A stretch of 53,013 nucleotides of DNA from Marinitenerispora sediminis (GCF_003336425.1 NZ_QEIO01000039.1:1-53013); one strand, 5' to 3'. Positions 17,257-26,118 are shown, counted from the first letter of the stretch. Notes: generated by a model not told the origin, from the sequence alone. Translations and numbers: made by a program.

Positions 17257-18168
17257 ATGCGTGACGAATCAGCCGTCATGGTCGACGGGCCGTGGACGCA
17301 CCGCACGGTCAGCGCCGCCGGTACCCGGTTCCACCTGGTCGAGGCGGGCGACGGTCCGCTGGTGCTGCTGCTGCACGGCTTCCCGCAGTTCTGGTGGTCC
17401 TGGCACCGGCAGCTGACCCCGCTCGCCGAGGCAGGCTACCGGGCGGTGGCGGTCGACCTGCGCGGATACGGGGCGAGTGACAAGCCGCCGCGCGGATACG
17501 ACCTGGTGACGCTGGCCGCCGACGCCGCCGGTCTGGTCCGCGCACTCGGGGAGGCCGAGGCCGTCGTGGTCGGGCACTCCACCGGGGCCATGCTCGGATG
17601 GACGATGGGCCGCTACTTCCCGAAGATGGTGCGGCGCCTGGCGGTGCTGTCGATGCCGCACCCGCTGCGGCTACGCGCCGGCATGCTCTCGCTGGGGCAG
17701 GGGTGGTCGAGCCGGCACTTCTTCGGGTACCAACTCCCCATGCTGCCCGAGCGCCGACTGCTCGCCGACGACGCCGCACTGGTCGGCCGCATGCTGCGCG
17801 GCTGGTCGCGGCCGGGGTGGCCGGACGCGGCGACCGAGCGGCGGTTCCGCGACGCGTTCCAGATCCCCGGGGTGGCGCACTGCTCGCTGGAGTACTACCG
17901 CTGGTTGTTCCGCTCGCAGGTCCGGCCGGACGGGCAGCGCTACATGGCCCGGATGCGCCGGCCGGCGACCGTCCCGACCCTCCAGATGCACGGGTCGGCC
18001 GATCCGGTCCTGCTGCCCATGACCGCGCGCGGATCAGGGCGCTACGTCGAGGCGCCGTATCGGTGGCGGCTGATCGAGGGCGCGGGCCACTTCCCGCACC
18101 TGGAGCGGCCGGAGCGGGTGAACGCGCTGCTGACTGGCTGGCTCGGTGACACCGAGCCCGACGCCTGA
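17257..18168 (+). CDS. Alpha/beta-hydrolase (epoxide-hydrolase-like fold, Ser nucleophile)
   Basis: 303 residues. The oxyanion motif LLHGFPQFWWSW (about residues 40-51) and DLRGYGASDKPP resemble epoxide hydrolases, but the nucleophile elbow is VVGHSTGAM with Ser rather than the Asp of true epoxide hydrolases. A lipase/esterase or haloperoxidase-type activity is therefore more likely. The acid is probably in HGSADPVLL and the catalytic His in GAGHFPHLERP. ATG 17257 is used; ATG 17278 is possible. The gene follows the DUF1469 gene by 29 nt. Confidence 0.85.
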   Translation: MRDESAVMVDGPWTHRTVSAAGTRFHLVEAGDGPLVLLLHGFPQFWWSWHRQLTPLAEAGYRAVAVDLRGYGASDKPPRGYDLVTLAADAAGLVRALGEAEAVVVGHSTGAMLGWTMGRYFPKMVRRLAVLSMPHPLRLRAGMLSLGQGWSSRHFFGYQLPMLPERRLLADDAALVGRMLRGWSRPGWPDAATERRFRDAFQIPGVAHCSLEYYRWLFRSQVRPDGQRYMARMRRPATVPTLQMHGSADPVLLPMTARGSGRYVEAPYRWRLIEGAGHFPHLERPERVNALLTGWLGDTEPDA

Positions 18169-18220
18169 CCCGCCCCGCCTCCCGACCGGCCCGAACGGCC
18201 CGACCGCATCGGACGACACC

Positions 18221-18724
18221 ATGAGCCCATCGCCCCGAGACCGCGACTCCGCCGGCCGTGCGCAGAACCAGCGCCCCCGCGACCGCTACGGACGCCCGCT
18301 GCCCTACGGGTCGCCGGGGGTGCCCCGCGTCCCCGACGACGCCGTGTTCACCCCGCGCGACGGCCTGCGCGAGGCGCAGCGGCTGCTGGACGGCGGATAC
18401 GCCTTCCACGCCCACGAGGTTCTGGAGGCGGTGTGGAAGGCCGCTCCCCAGGACGAGCGCGAGCTCTGGCGCGGGCTGGCCCAGGTGGCCGTGGGGCTGA
18501 CGCACGCCCAGCGGGGCAACACCACCGGCGCCGCGCGGCTGCTCCGCCGCGGCGCGGACCGGGTGGCCGGCCACACCGGCTCCGCGGCGGCCGGTCGGCA
18601 CGGGGTGGACGCGGCCGGGGTCGCCGCGTACGCCCGCGAGGTCGCCCTCCGGATCGAGGCGGACCCCGGGAGCCGGGTCGACCCGGCCGGGCTGCGGCTG
18701 ACCGGCTCCGGCGGCGTGGCGTAG
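18221..18724 (+). CDS. DUF309 domain protein
   Basis: 167 residues. The DUF309 core is seen as FHAHEVLEAVW (about residues 58-68) and ELWRGLAQVAVGLTHAQRGN (about 77-96), a small helical domain whose role is unknown. The N-terminus is Arg/Pro-rich and probably disordered. ATG 18221 is chosen; there is no strong ribosome-binding site. It follows the hydrolase by 52 nt on the same strand. Confidence 0.82.
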   Translation: MSPSPRDRDSAGRAQNQRPRDRYGRPLPYGSPGVPRVPDDAVFTPRDGLREAQRLLDGGYAFHAHEVLEAVWKAAPQDERELWRGLAQVAVGLTHAQRGNTTGAARLLRRGADRVAGHTGSAAAGRHGVDAAGVAAYAREVALRIEADPGSRVDPAGLRLTGSGGVA

Positions 18725-19344
18725 TCCACATTCCGCCAGATCGGGTGGCCGGGTGCTTCCGGTCCTGGTTTGCTGGTGCGGCGGGGGCGCGCCGGTCGGC
18801 CGCGCCTCTCCCGAGTACCCGCCACGGCGTCCCCCAGCGACGCGCACGCGTGCCCTCCCCCGGGCCGACGCGTCCGACCGCGGCTCCGGAACGACGTCCG
18901 TGCCGCACGGCGGGGAGCGTCCGCCAGGGGCGCCGCCTCTGCCTCCGCCCGCCGGCGGGCGGCCTCGCGTCGTTGGCAGCGACTTATGCGATCTTTATCC
19001 TTAATGTGTGGTTAATATATGTTTTGCGAAAAATATTAACTGCCTGGCGTTATACGGGGCGATGTCGTAATTCTCAGATCACCGTGTGATCACAGGTCTC
19101 CCGTGTCGCAGGGAAAACCGGCCCCGCCCGTCTCTTTTCGCGACGCCGATGCGTAGAATCCCCGGCACGGCTTTGCCACCTACGTCGAATCCGGTCGGAC
19201 GAAACGAGGGTGGTAAACCGGTTACGTCGGTGGTGGCACCGCGACCTGCTCAGCGTGCCGTCGGGCTACCGGTCCGGGGCCGTCCCGGACGGCGGCGCGC
19301 CACAGCGCGGGGCGCGGCGTGCCGCCCGTCGCAAGGAGGACGGT
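18725..19344. promoter_or_regulatory. hppA upstream region with an AT-rich patch
   Basis: The first 240 nt are GC-rich without a gene. Bases 18980-19080 are strikingly AT-rich for this genome (TTAATATATG, AAATATTAAC, TTATAC), suggesting the hppA promoter region, and are followed by a near-perfect palindrome at 19081-19097. The remaining 250 nt to the TTG start would be an untranslated leader or an N-terminal extension from GTG 19210. Confidence 0.6.
19081..19097. promoter_or_regulatory. Candidate operator, TGTGATCACA core
   Basis: ACCGTGTGATCACAGGT is a 17-bp palindrome broken at one symmetric position, with a perfect 10-bp core. The TGTGA/TCACA halves resemble CRP/FNR-type sites, but the spacing is shorter than the classical CRP site. 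It sits at the downstream edge of the AT-rich patch before hppA. Confidence 0.4.
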
Positions 19345-21735
19345 TTGTCTGGGCTCAACGTCGCCGCCGAAGGCGGAACGGCTCTGGCCCTCGACGGCAT
19401 GAACCTCACGCTGGTCATCGTGGTCCTGGCGGTCGCGCTCCTCGCGCTCGCCGTGGCCGGTGCACTGGTCCGCGAGGTTCTGGCCGCAGGCCAGGGAACG
19501 GAGCGCATGCAGCACATCGCGCTCGCGGTTCAGGAGGGTGCGGCGGCGTATCTCAAACGCCAGTTCCGCACCTTGATCATTTTCGTTATCGCCATTCCCC
19601 TGCTGCTTCTGCTGCTTCCGGCGGATTCCGAAGCGGTGCGGATCGGCAGGTCGCTGTTCTTCGCGCTCGGCGCGGTGTTTTCCGCGCTGACCGGATTCAT
19701 CGGAATGTGGCTTGCCGTCCGCGGAAATGTCCGCGTGGCCGCGGCCGCCCGCGAGGGCGGCGAGCACGCGGCCATGCGGATCGCGTTCCGCACCGGTGGA
19801 GTGGCCGGGATGTTCACCGTCGGCCTCGGCCTGCTGGGCGCGGCCATCGTGGTGCTGGTGTACCGCGGTGACGCCCCCATCGTGCTGGAGGGCTTCGGGT
19901 TCGGGGCGGCGCTGCTCGCCATGTTCATGCGTGTCGGCGGCGGCATCTTCACCAAGGCCGCCGACGTCGGCGCCGACCTGGTCGGCAAGGTGGAGCAGGG
20001 GATCCCCGAGGACGATCCGCGCAACGCGGCCACCATCGCCGACAACGTGGGCGACAACGTCGGCGACTGCGCGGGTATGGCGGCCGACCTGTTCGAGTCC
20101 TACGCGGTGGTGCTGGTCGCCTCGCTCGTCCTGGGCCGGGTGGCCTTCGGCGTCGAGGGCCTGGTGTTCCCGCTGCTCGTGCCCATGATCGGGGTCATCA
20201 CCGCGGTCATCGGGATCTTCGTGGTCGCCCCGCGCGCCCGCGACAAGAACGCCATGGCCGCCATCAACCGCGGCTTCTTCGTCTCCGCGGTCGTCTCCGC
20301 CGTGCTCGTCGTCGGCACGGCGCTCGCCTACCTGCCGGGCAGCTTCGCCGAGCTCAGCGGGGTCGGTCCCGACATCGCCGCCCTCGACGGCGACCCGCGG
20401 CTCATCGCCATCGGCGCGGTGCTGATCGGCCTGGTCCTGGCGGCGGCGATCCAGTTGCTCACCGGCTACTTCACCGAGACGAACCGCCGCCCGGTCCGGG
20501 AGATCGGCGAGAGCTCGGAGACCGGCGCGGCCACCGTGATCCTCTCGGGCATCTCGGTCGGGCTGGAGTCCGCGGTGTACTCCGCGCTGCTCATCGCCGG
20601 AGCCGTCTACGGCGCCTTCCTGCTGGGCGCCGGCAACATCACCATCAGCCTGTTCGCGGTGGCGCTCGCCGGCACCGGGCTGCTGACCACGGTCGGCGTC
20701 ATCGTCGCCATGGACACCTTCGGCCCGGTCGCCGACAACGCCCAGGGCATCGCCGAGATGTCCGGCGACGTGGAGGGCGCCGGCGCGGAGGTGCTGACGA
20801 GCCTGGACGCGGTGGGCAACACCACCAAGGCCATCACCAAGGGCATCGCCATCGCCACCGCGGTGCTCGCGGCGACCGCGCTGTTCGGGGCCTTCCGGAC
20901 CTCGGTGGAGGGCGCGCTCGGTCCGGCGGCCGACACCTTCAGCCTCTCCATCGACCGGCCCAACGTGCTGGTCGGCGTGATCGTCGGCGCCGCGGTGGTC
21001 TTCCTGTTCTCCGGCCTGGCCGTCATGGCCGTGGGCCGGGCCGCCGGGCGGGTCGTGCAGGAGGTCCGCGAGCAGTTCCGCACCCGTCCCGGGATCATGG
21101 ACGGCACCGAGCAGCCCGAGTACGGGCGGGTGGTCGACATCTGCACTCGCGACTCGCTGCGGGAGCTGATCACGCCCGGGCTGCTCGCGGTGCTCACCCC
21201 GATCGCGGTCGGGTTCGCCCTCGGCTACGCGTCCCTGGGCGCGTTCCTCGGCGGCGCCATCGCGGCCGGCGCGCTCATGGCGGTGTTCCTTGCCAACTCC
21301 GGCGGAGCCTGGGACAACGCCAAGAAGCTGGTCGAGGACGGCCACCACGGGGGCAAGGGCTCCGAGGCGCACGCCGCCACCGTCATCGGCGACACGGTCG
21401 GCGACCCGTTCAAGGACACCGCCGGCCCGGCGATCAACCCGCTGCTGAAGGTCATGAACCTGGTGGCGCTGATCATCGCGCCGAGCGTGGTGATCTACGC
21501 GGACCAGGTGGGGCTGCGCGTCGCCGTCACGGCGGTCGCGGTGCTGCTCATCGTGGGCGCCATCGTGTGGTCCAAGCGCCGTTCGAGCGGGGAGCGCCCG
21601 GCTCCCGAGGCCGCCGGTACGTCGGCGCGGACCCCGGAGGTGCAGGCGCCGGCCGCCCAGGCCGATCCGCTCACCACCGACGGTGCCGGCGTCAACGGCG
21701 CCAAGCCGGAGGAGCGCGTGCGCGGCGGCGACTGA
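19345..21735 (+). CDS. hppA: Membrane-bound proton-translocating pyrophosphatase
   Basis: About 796 residues with some sixteen membrane helices. It hydrolyses pyrophosphate to pump protons across the plasma membrane. Catalytic-loop motifs: DVGADLVGKVEQGIPEDDPR, DNVGDNVGDCAGMAADLFE, and near the C-terminus GDTVGDPFKDTAGPAINPL. The motif GNTTKAITKG has Lys where potassium-dependent enzymes have Ala, so it should be potassium-independent. TTG 19345 is chosen because AAGGAGG lies 5 nt before it and the product then begins like actinobacterial HppA; an in-frame GTG at 19210 would add 45 residues. The C-terminus carries a low-complexity tail after the last helix. Confidence 0.95.
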   Translation: MSGLNVAAEGGTALALDGMNLTLVIVVLAVALLALAVAGALVREVLAAGQGTERMQHIALAVQEGAAAYLKRQFRTLIIFVIAIPLLLLLLPADSEAVRIGRSLFFALGAVFSALTGFIGMWLAVRGNVRVAAAAREGGEHAAMRIAFRTGGVAGMFTVGLGLLGAAIVVLVYRGDAPIVLEGFGFGAALLAMFMRVGGGIFTKAADVGADLVGKVEQGIPEDDPRNAATIADNVGDNVGDCAGMAADLFESYAVVLVASLVLGRVAFGVEGLVFPLLVPMIGVITAVIGIFVVAPRARDKNAMAAINRGFFVSAVVSAVLVVGTALAYLPGSFAELSGVGPDIAALDGDPRLIAIGAVLIGLVLAAAIQLLTGYFTETNRRPVREIGESSETGAATVILSGISVGLESAVYSALLIAGAVYGAFLLGAGNITISLFAVALAGTGLLTTVGVIVAMDTFGPVADNAQGIAEMSGDVEGAGAEVLTSLDAVGNTTKAITKGIAIATAVLAATALFGAFRTSVEGALGPAADTFSLSIDRPNVLVGVIVGAAVVFLFSGLAVMAVGRAAGRVVQEVREQFRTRPGIMDGTEQPEYGRVVDICTRDSLRELITPGLLAVLTPIAVGFALGYASLGAFLGGAIAAGALMAVFLANSGGAWDNAKKLVEDGHHGGKGSEAHAATVIGDTVGDPFKDTAGPAINPLLKVMNLVALIIAPSVVIYADQVGLRVAVTAVAVLLIVGAIVWSKRRSSGERPAPEAAGTSARTPEVQAPAAQADPLTTDGAGVNGAKPEERVRGGD

Positions 21736-21756
21736 GCGGCCGCCCGCCCGGCTGAG

Positions 21757-21802
21757 CCGGCGGCGGTACCGGGGCCCGCACAGGGCCCGGTACCGCCGCC
21801 GG
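21757..21802 (+). terminator. Terminator after hppA
   Basis: A 20-bp GC-rich stem (21757-21777 with 21783-21802, one bulged G) and a 5-nt loop lie 22 nt after the hppA stop. Confidence 0.75.
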
Positions 21803-21833
21803 TCATGTCCGGCGACGTGGCAGACTGACAGGC

Positions 21834-21926
21834 ATGTCCGGAACGAAACAGTTGCTGCTCTCCCTCGCCGCCATGGCCGCGCTCTTCGTGGTCCTCGCGG
21901 TCGTCGCCACGGTGCTCTCGCCGTGA
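21834..21926 (+). CDS. 30-aa single-pass membrane peptide
   Basis: A tiny ORF: a short polar start (MSGTKQ), one uninterrupted hydrophobic helix (LLLSLAAMAALFVVLAVVAT) and a VLSP tail. Its stop TGA overlaps the GTG start of the sixA-like gene by 4 nt, the coupling seen between real actinobacterial genes. CAGACT ends 7 nt before the ATG and could be a -10 box for a leaderless mRNA. It lies directly after the hppA terminator. Function unknown; it could simply drive translation of sixA or be a small membrane regulator. Confidence 0.5.
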   Translation: MSGTKQLLLSLAAMAALFVVLAVVATVLSP

Positions 21927-22411
21927 GCGGGCGGCTGGTCATCCTGCGGCACGCCGACGCCGAGCACATCGGGACCACCGCGGACATGGACCGGGAGCTG
22001 ACCGACGAGGGACGCGCGCGGGCGGCGGCGGCCGGAGAGCTCCTGACGCGCGAGGGCGTGCTGCCGGACCACGTCATCTGCTCGCCGGCCCGGCGCACCC
22101 GCCAGACGCTGGACCTCGTCGCGGCGCGGCTGCCGACCCGGCCCACGGTCGAGTACGAGCCGGCCGCCTACACCGCGGACCCGGACGAGATGCTCGAACT
22201 CATCAGCAGGGTCGACACCGGCGTCCGCACGCTCCTGGTGGTCGGGCACAACCCGACGATGGCCCAGCTCGCGCTGGCCTTCACCGACTCGGCCGCCGCC
22301 GTCTCCTTCCCGCCGGCCAGCATCGCCGTGGTCGACCTGGAGGTCGGCTGGCTGTACGCCGCCCCGGGCACCGGCACCGGGCGGATCCTGCCCCGGCCCC
22401 CGATCGACTAG
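21923..22411 (+). CDS. SixA-type histidine phosphatase
   Basis: 162 residues of the histidine-phosphatase (phosphoglycerate-mutase-like) superfamily. The N-terminal catalytic motif is VILRHADAEH (RH motif at residues 8-9), followed by the second Arg region ICSPARRTRQT and the later catalytic His in LVVGHNPTMAQL. SixA-type enzymes dephosphorylate phosphohistidine or related substrates. GTG 21923 overlaps the stop of the 30-aa membrane peptide. It is convergent with serB. Confidence 0.85.
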   Translation: MSGRLVILRHADAEHIGTTADMDRELTDEGRARAAAAGELLTREGVLPDHVICSPARRTRQTLDLVAARLPTRPTVEYEPAAYTADPDEMLELISRVDTGVRTLLVVGHNPTMAQLALAFTDSAAAVSFPPASIAVVDLEVGWLYAAPGTGTGRILPRPPID

Positions 22412-22448
22412 TCCGGCGACGACGCCTCCGGCGGCCGCCGCTCGTCCG

Positions 22449-22467
22449 CCGGACGGCCGCCGTCCGG
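22449..22467. terminator. Hairpin between convergent sixA-like and serB genes
   Basis: A 6-bp stem (22449-22454 with 22462-22467) with a 7-nt loop lies within a GC-rich 58-nt intergenic gap. It may serve both transcripts. Confidence 0.4.
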
Positions 22468-22469
22468 GA

Positions 22470-23696
22470 TCACTCGGCGGAGCCGGAATCCTCGTCGGCG
22501 GCCTCGACCTCCTCGCGGGAGACGCCGAGCAGGAACACGATGGTGTCCAGATAGGGCACGCTCACGGAGGTGTCGGCCTGCTGGCGGACCACCGGCTTGG
22601 CGTTGAACGCCACACCCAGGCCCGCGGTGCGCAGCATGTCGAGGTCGTTCGCGCCGTCGCCGATCGCCACCGTCTGGCTGAGCGGCACGCCGGCGTCCGC
22701 GGCGAACCGCCGGAGCGCGTCGGCCTTCCCGCGGCGGTCGATGACCGGGCCGACCAGGCCGCCGGTGAGCTTGCCGTCGACGATCTCCAGCGTGTTGGCG
22801 GCGGAGTGGTCGATGCCGAGCCGCTCCACCAGCGTGTCGGTGACCTGGGTGAAGCCGCCGCTGACGATGGCGCACTCGTATCCGAGCCGCTTCAGGGTGC
22901 GTACCAGCGTGCGCGCCCCGGGCGTGAGCACCAGGCGCTCGCGGACGGCGTCCAGGGCTCCGGCGTCCAAGCCCTTGAGCAGCGCCACCCGGCGCCGCAG
23001 CGACTCCTCGAAGTCCAGTTCGCCGCGCATGGCCTCCGCGGTGACCCGCGCGACCTCGTCGGCGCACCCCGCGTACTCCGCGAGCAGCTCGATGACCTCG
23101 CCCTGGATGAGGGTGGAGTCGACGTCCATCACCACGAGGTGCTTGGCCCGGCGGTGCAGGCCGGCCGGCTGCACCGCGACGTCGATCGCCTGGGTCGCGG
23201 CCTCCATGGCGAGGTCGGCGCGCAGGCGGTCGGGGTCGGCGCCCGAGACGACGAGCTCGATCGAGGTGACCGGGTAGCTCGCCAGCCGCTCGATCCGGTC
23301 GATGTTGGCCCCGGCGCGCGCCACGCACGAGGTGATGGCGCCCAGCGCTCCGGGGCGCAGCGGGTTCGCCAGGATGGTGACGTGCAGCCGGTCGGGCGCC
23401 GCCGCGCCGACCCGTCCGCCGCCGGGTGCGAACTCGACGTCCATGTCGAGGTCCACGGCGGTCTTCTCCACCGCACCGCGGACCTCCTCGAACACCCGCT
23501 CCCGGCTGACCCCGGGCGCGACGCGCTCGTCGACCGCCAGCAGCGCGCCGAGCACGAGGCGGCCGCCGATCACGACCTGTTCGAGATCGGCGATGGTGAC
23601 GGGATAGACCGACAGCGTGCTCAGCAGCCGGGCGCTGACGCCGGGCCGGTCGCGTCCGGTCACGGTGACCAGGAGTGTGGTATGCGCGTGTGTCAT
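22470..23696 (-). CDS. serB: Phosphoserine phosphatase with N-terminal ACT region
   Basis: 408 residues. Two ACT-like regulatory modules (about residues 5-80 and 100-180) precede a HAD-type catalytic domain: VVMDVDSTLIQGE (nucleophile Asp, near residue 190), IVSGGFTQVTD (motif II), and AIGDGANDLDML (motif IV). The reaction is the last step of serine synthesis. ATG 23696 has GGAG 6 nt upstream; an in-frame TTG at 23708 is less likely. The C-terminus is acidic. Confidence 0.94.
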   Translation of the reverse strand: MTHAHTTLLVTVTGRDRPGVSARLLSTLSVYPVTIADLEQVVIGGRLVLGALLAVDERVAPGVSRERVFEEVRGAVEKTAVDLDMDVEFAPGGGRVGAAAPDRLHVTILANPLRPGALGAITSCVARAGANIDRIERLASYPVTSIELVVSGADPDRLRADLAMEAATQAIDVAVQPAGLHRRAKHLVVMDVDSTLIQGEVIELLAEYAGCADEVARVTAEAMRGELDFEESLRRRVALLKGLDAGALDAVRERLVLTPGARTLVRTLKRLGYECAIVSGGFTQVTDTLVERLGIDHSAANTLEIVDGKLTGGLVGPVIDRRGKADALRRFAADAGVPLSQTVAIGDGANDLDMLRTAGLGVAFNAKPVVRQQADTSVSVPYLDTIVFLLGVSREEVEAADEDSGSAE

Positions 23697-23816
23697 GACG
23701 TGCTCCAAGGTACTCGGACACGTCTCGCGGCCCGGCAGCAGGTGGCGGATAACGCCTGATGTTCACCTGCCGGTCATCGACGGCCGCGCGGGCCGGCGGG
23801 CGGTCCTGTCAGGAAC

Positions 23817-24452
23817 TCACCGGCCCTTGCGCTTCCTGCCCTTCTTGGGCCCCTTGGCCCGGACCTCGATGCCGCCGAACAGGCAGGTGCCGGTGAGCCG
23901 GATGGTCGGCGCGTTGGGGTCGGTCACCGCCTCGGTGCCGCGGGTGCTGGTCCCGCCGAAGATCGCGGTGGTGCCGTTCACCACCCGCACGCCGTGCGGC
24001 ACGGTGATCTCCAGGCCGCCGAAGACGACCGCGCACTGCACGATCACCTCGCGCTGGGTCAGCACCGCCTCGCGGAAGTCGAGTTCGATGCCGCCGAACA
24101 GCACGGAGACGTTGGTGCGGGGCTCGACCAGCCAGCGGCCGCCGCGCTCGGCGCCGCCGAACACGGCCACGATGTTCTCCCGTCCCTGGCTGCTCTCGGC
24201 GAGCCGCCGGGCCTCCGCCGTGGCGACGGTCATGCCCACCGCCTGGTCCGGGCCGCCCGCCCCGGCGGAGTCCGGGGCGGGGAGGTCGCGGGTGATGGGA
24301 ACGAGTTCGCCGAGCGTCTTCGCGCGGTAGACCGCGTCCAGGCGGTCCTCGTGCTCGTCCTGGGTGAGCCGGCCCTCGGCGAGTGCGTCGCGGAGCCGGT
24401 CCGCCACACGGTCGCGGTCCGCGTCCGAAGCGCGGACGTGGTCGGGCTCCAT
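23817..24452 (-). CDS. DUF1707 plus LiaF-C-type protein, copy 1
   Basis: About 211 residues. The N-terminal DUF1707 domain reads VRASDADRDRVADRLRDALAEGRLT with a downstream LDAVYRAKTLGEL (residues 6-50). The C-terminal half (ENIVAVFGGAERGGRW onward) has repeated FGG turns typical of the LiaF-like cell-wall-stress domain, and a Lys/Arg-rich tail. There are no membrane segments. ATG 24452 is used; GTG 24458 is possible, as AAGGAGG lies just upstream. It follows its paralogue by 51 nt. Function unproven; a transcription- or envelope-related role is inferred. Confidence 0.82.
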   Translation of the reverse strand: MEPDHVRASDADRDRVADRLRDALAEGRLTQDEHEDRLDAVYRAKTLGELVPITRDLPAPDSAGAGGPDQAVGMTVATAEARRLAESSQGRENIVAVFGGAERGGRWLVEPRTNVSVLFGGIELDFREAVLTQREVIVQCAVVFGGLEITVPHGVRVVNGTTAIFGGTSTRGTEAVTDPNAPTIRLTGTCLFGGIEVRAKGPKKGRKRKGR

Positions 24453-24503
24453 GGGCACCGCTCCTCCTTGCTCTCGACTCTCACCGCCGCGGCGGCGGCC
24501 AGA

Positions 24504-25145
24504 CTACTTCTCCGCGCCGACCTCGCGGGTCCGCACATCGATCCCGCCGAGGAAGAGCAGTCCGCTGAGGACGACCGTCGGCGCGTCCGGCGACGTGGGC
24601 GCGGCGAACCCGCCGGCGTCCACCTTCACCCCGCCGAGTATCCCCGAGGTGCGGTTCAGCACCCGCACGCCGGGCGGCACGATGATCGTCAGACCGCTGA
24701 GCAGCATGGCGCACTGCAGCACGACCTCCCGCTGCGACAGGACGGCGTGGCGCAGGTCCAGCTCCACACCGCCCAGCACCCCCGAGACGTTGGTGCGCGG
24801 CTCGACCAGCCAGCGGTCGCGCCGCTCGGCGGCGCTGAGGACGGCGATGATGTTCTCGTGCCCGGTCCCCGTCCCGGCCGGTGCGACTTCGGGCCCCGGG
24901 GGCTCCGGATGCTCGACGGTGCCGGCGGGGGCGGTGGCCGGCACCGTGGCGGGCAGGTCGCGGGTGAGGGGTTCGAGCTCGCCCAGCGTCTTCGCGGCGT
25001 AAACCGCGTCGAGGCGCTCGGAGTGCTCGTCGTGGGTCAGCCGCCCCTCGGCCAGCGCGTCGGCGAGCCGCTGGGCGACGTGGTCGCGGTCGGCGTCGGA
25101 GGCGCGCACGGAGTCAGGCGGTCGGGTCTGCGCGGAATCGGCCAT
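24504..25145 (-). CDS. DUF1707 plus LiaF-C-type protein, copy 2
   Basis: 213 residues, clearly paralogous to the next gene downstream: VRASDADRDHVAQRLADALAEGRLT at the N-terminus and ENIIAVLSAAERRDRW at the start of the C-terminal domain, with an Ala/Pro/Gly-rich linker between. The FGG motifs of copy 1 have become LSA, LGG and LSG, so the two have diverged. No ribosome-binding site precedes ATG 25145; GATACT ends 7 nt upstream, suggesting a leaderless transcript that continues into copy 1. Confidence 0.82.
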   Translation of the reverse strand: MADSAQTRPPDSVRASDADRDHVAQRLADALAEGRLTHDEHSERLDAVYAAKTLGELEPLTRDLPATVPATAPAGTVEHPEPPGPEVAPAGTGTGHENIIAVLSAAERRDRWLVEPRTNVSGVLGGVELDLRHAVLSQREVVLQCAMLLSGLTIIVPPGVRVLNRTSGILGGVKVDAGGFAAPTSPDAPTVVLSGLLFLGGIDVRTREVGAEK

Positions 25146-25267
25146 GGCCCCAAGTATCCTGGCGGGCCCACCGGGCCGGATCCGGAGCCGACCCTGGGGT
25201 TTCCCTGATACCGGCCCGGGCGGGGCTCCGGTGCCGGTGCACCGCGGAGCCGCCGGCCCCTGCGTGC

Positions 25268-26044
25268 TCAGCCGGGAACGGCGGCGGTGTAGGCGGCGAC
25301 GCGGGCGCGGCGGACGGCCCGGTCCAGCAGCCGCACCGCCGCGCGGCGCGACTCCATCTGGCTCGCGCTGAGGCCGCGCCCGTCCGCCTCCTCGGCCAGC
25401 CGCACCACCACGGCGAGCCGGTCGGCCATGGCCGCCACCCGGTGGGCGCGCTGCGGGGAGCCCGGTGCCAGTCCGTCGGTGGGAGCCCGTCCGGCGTCCC
25501 GGAGGCCGGCCAGGGCGCGGGTGACCTCGGGGCCCCACGAGCCGATGTCGTCCACGCGGCCGAACAGCGCCGTGCACTCGCGGATAGCCAGGTTCAGCCG
25601 GTACTCGGCATCGTCGAGCGGGATGTACTCCGGCACCGTGTCGGCGGCGGGGTAGGGCGTCCAGGAGACTCCCACGTAGGATGAGCCACGCCGGTCCTCC
25701 CGGGGGACCAGCCCCAGCTGCCGGTCCGCCAGCCGCACCAGTACCGCCTCACGAGCCTCGATCGCCGCCATGTTGAGTTCCGCCGTCCCCACCAGCCCCA
25801 ACGGATCACCCGGGACCGGAAGGCACAGCCGGAAGGCGCTGAGGCCCGCCGTACGCAGTCCGGCGAGCGCCGCGCGCAACGGGGCTCCGGGCTCGAACGG
25901 CAGGTCGGCGCCGGCCAGGGCGCCGACGACGTGGGGACCGGTGCGCCGCTCCACCGCGTCGACGGCGTCGTCCAGCCCGACCTGGCCGGACAGCCACGCG
26001 TTGCCCCACGCGGCCAGGGGGGCGGAAGACAGTTCTCGAAGCAT
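25268..26044 (-). CDS. Conserved hypothetical protein
   Basis: 258 residues, no domain recognised. Soluble and mixed alpha/beta, with no signal peptide and a conserved-looking core (GDPLGLVGTAELNMAAIEAR, about residues 78-97; VSWTPYPAADTVPEYIPLDD, about 125-144). Codon use is normal and the frame is intact, so it is a real gene. ATG 26044 has no ribosome-binding site, but TACGCT ends 6 nt upstream, compatible with a leaderless mRNA. It diverges from an ABC-type ATPase across 74 nt, a pairing that may be functional. Confidence 0.75.
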   Translation of the reverse strand: MLRELSSAPLAAWGNAWLSGQVGLDDAVDAVERRTGPHVVGALAGADLPFEPGAPLRAALAGLRTAGLSAFRLCLPVPGDPLGLVGTAELNMAAIEAREAVLVRLADRQLGLVPREDRRGSSYVGVSWTPYPAADTVPEYIPLDDAEYRLNLAIRECTALFGRVDDIGSWGPEVTRALAGLRDAGRAPTDGLAPGSPQRAHRVAAMADRLAVVVRLAEEADGRGLSASQMESRRAAVRLLDRAVRRARVAAYTAAVPG

Positions 26045-26118
26045 CGATTCAGCGTAGATCGACCACCAGACCAGTGGGGGCGGCCGAGCGGCCGTCCCCG
26101 GCGCGACGAAGGAGAGCG

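Noticed and set aside
17257-18168. True epoxide hydrolase
   Set aside because: The nucleophile is Ser (GHSTG) rather than the Asp required in epoxide hydrolases.
19222-22146. 974-codon minus-strand open frame
   Set aside because: Antisense to hppA; repetitive Asp/Arg/His/Gly translation typical of a shadow frame.
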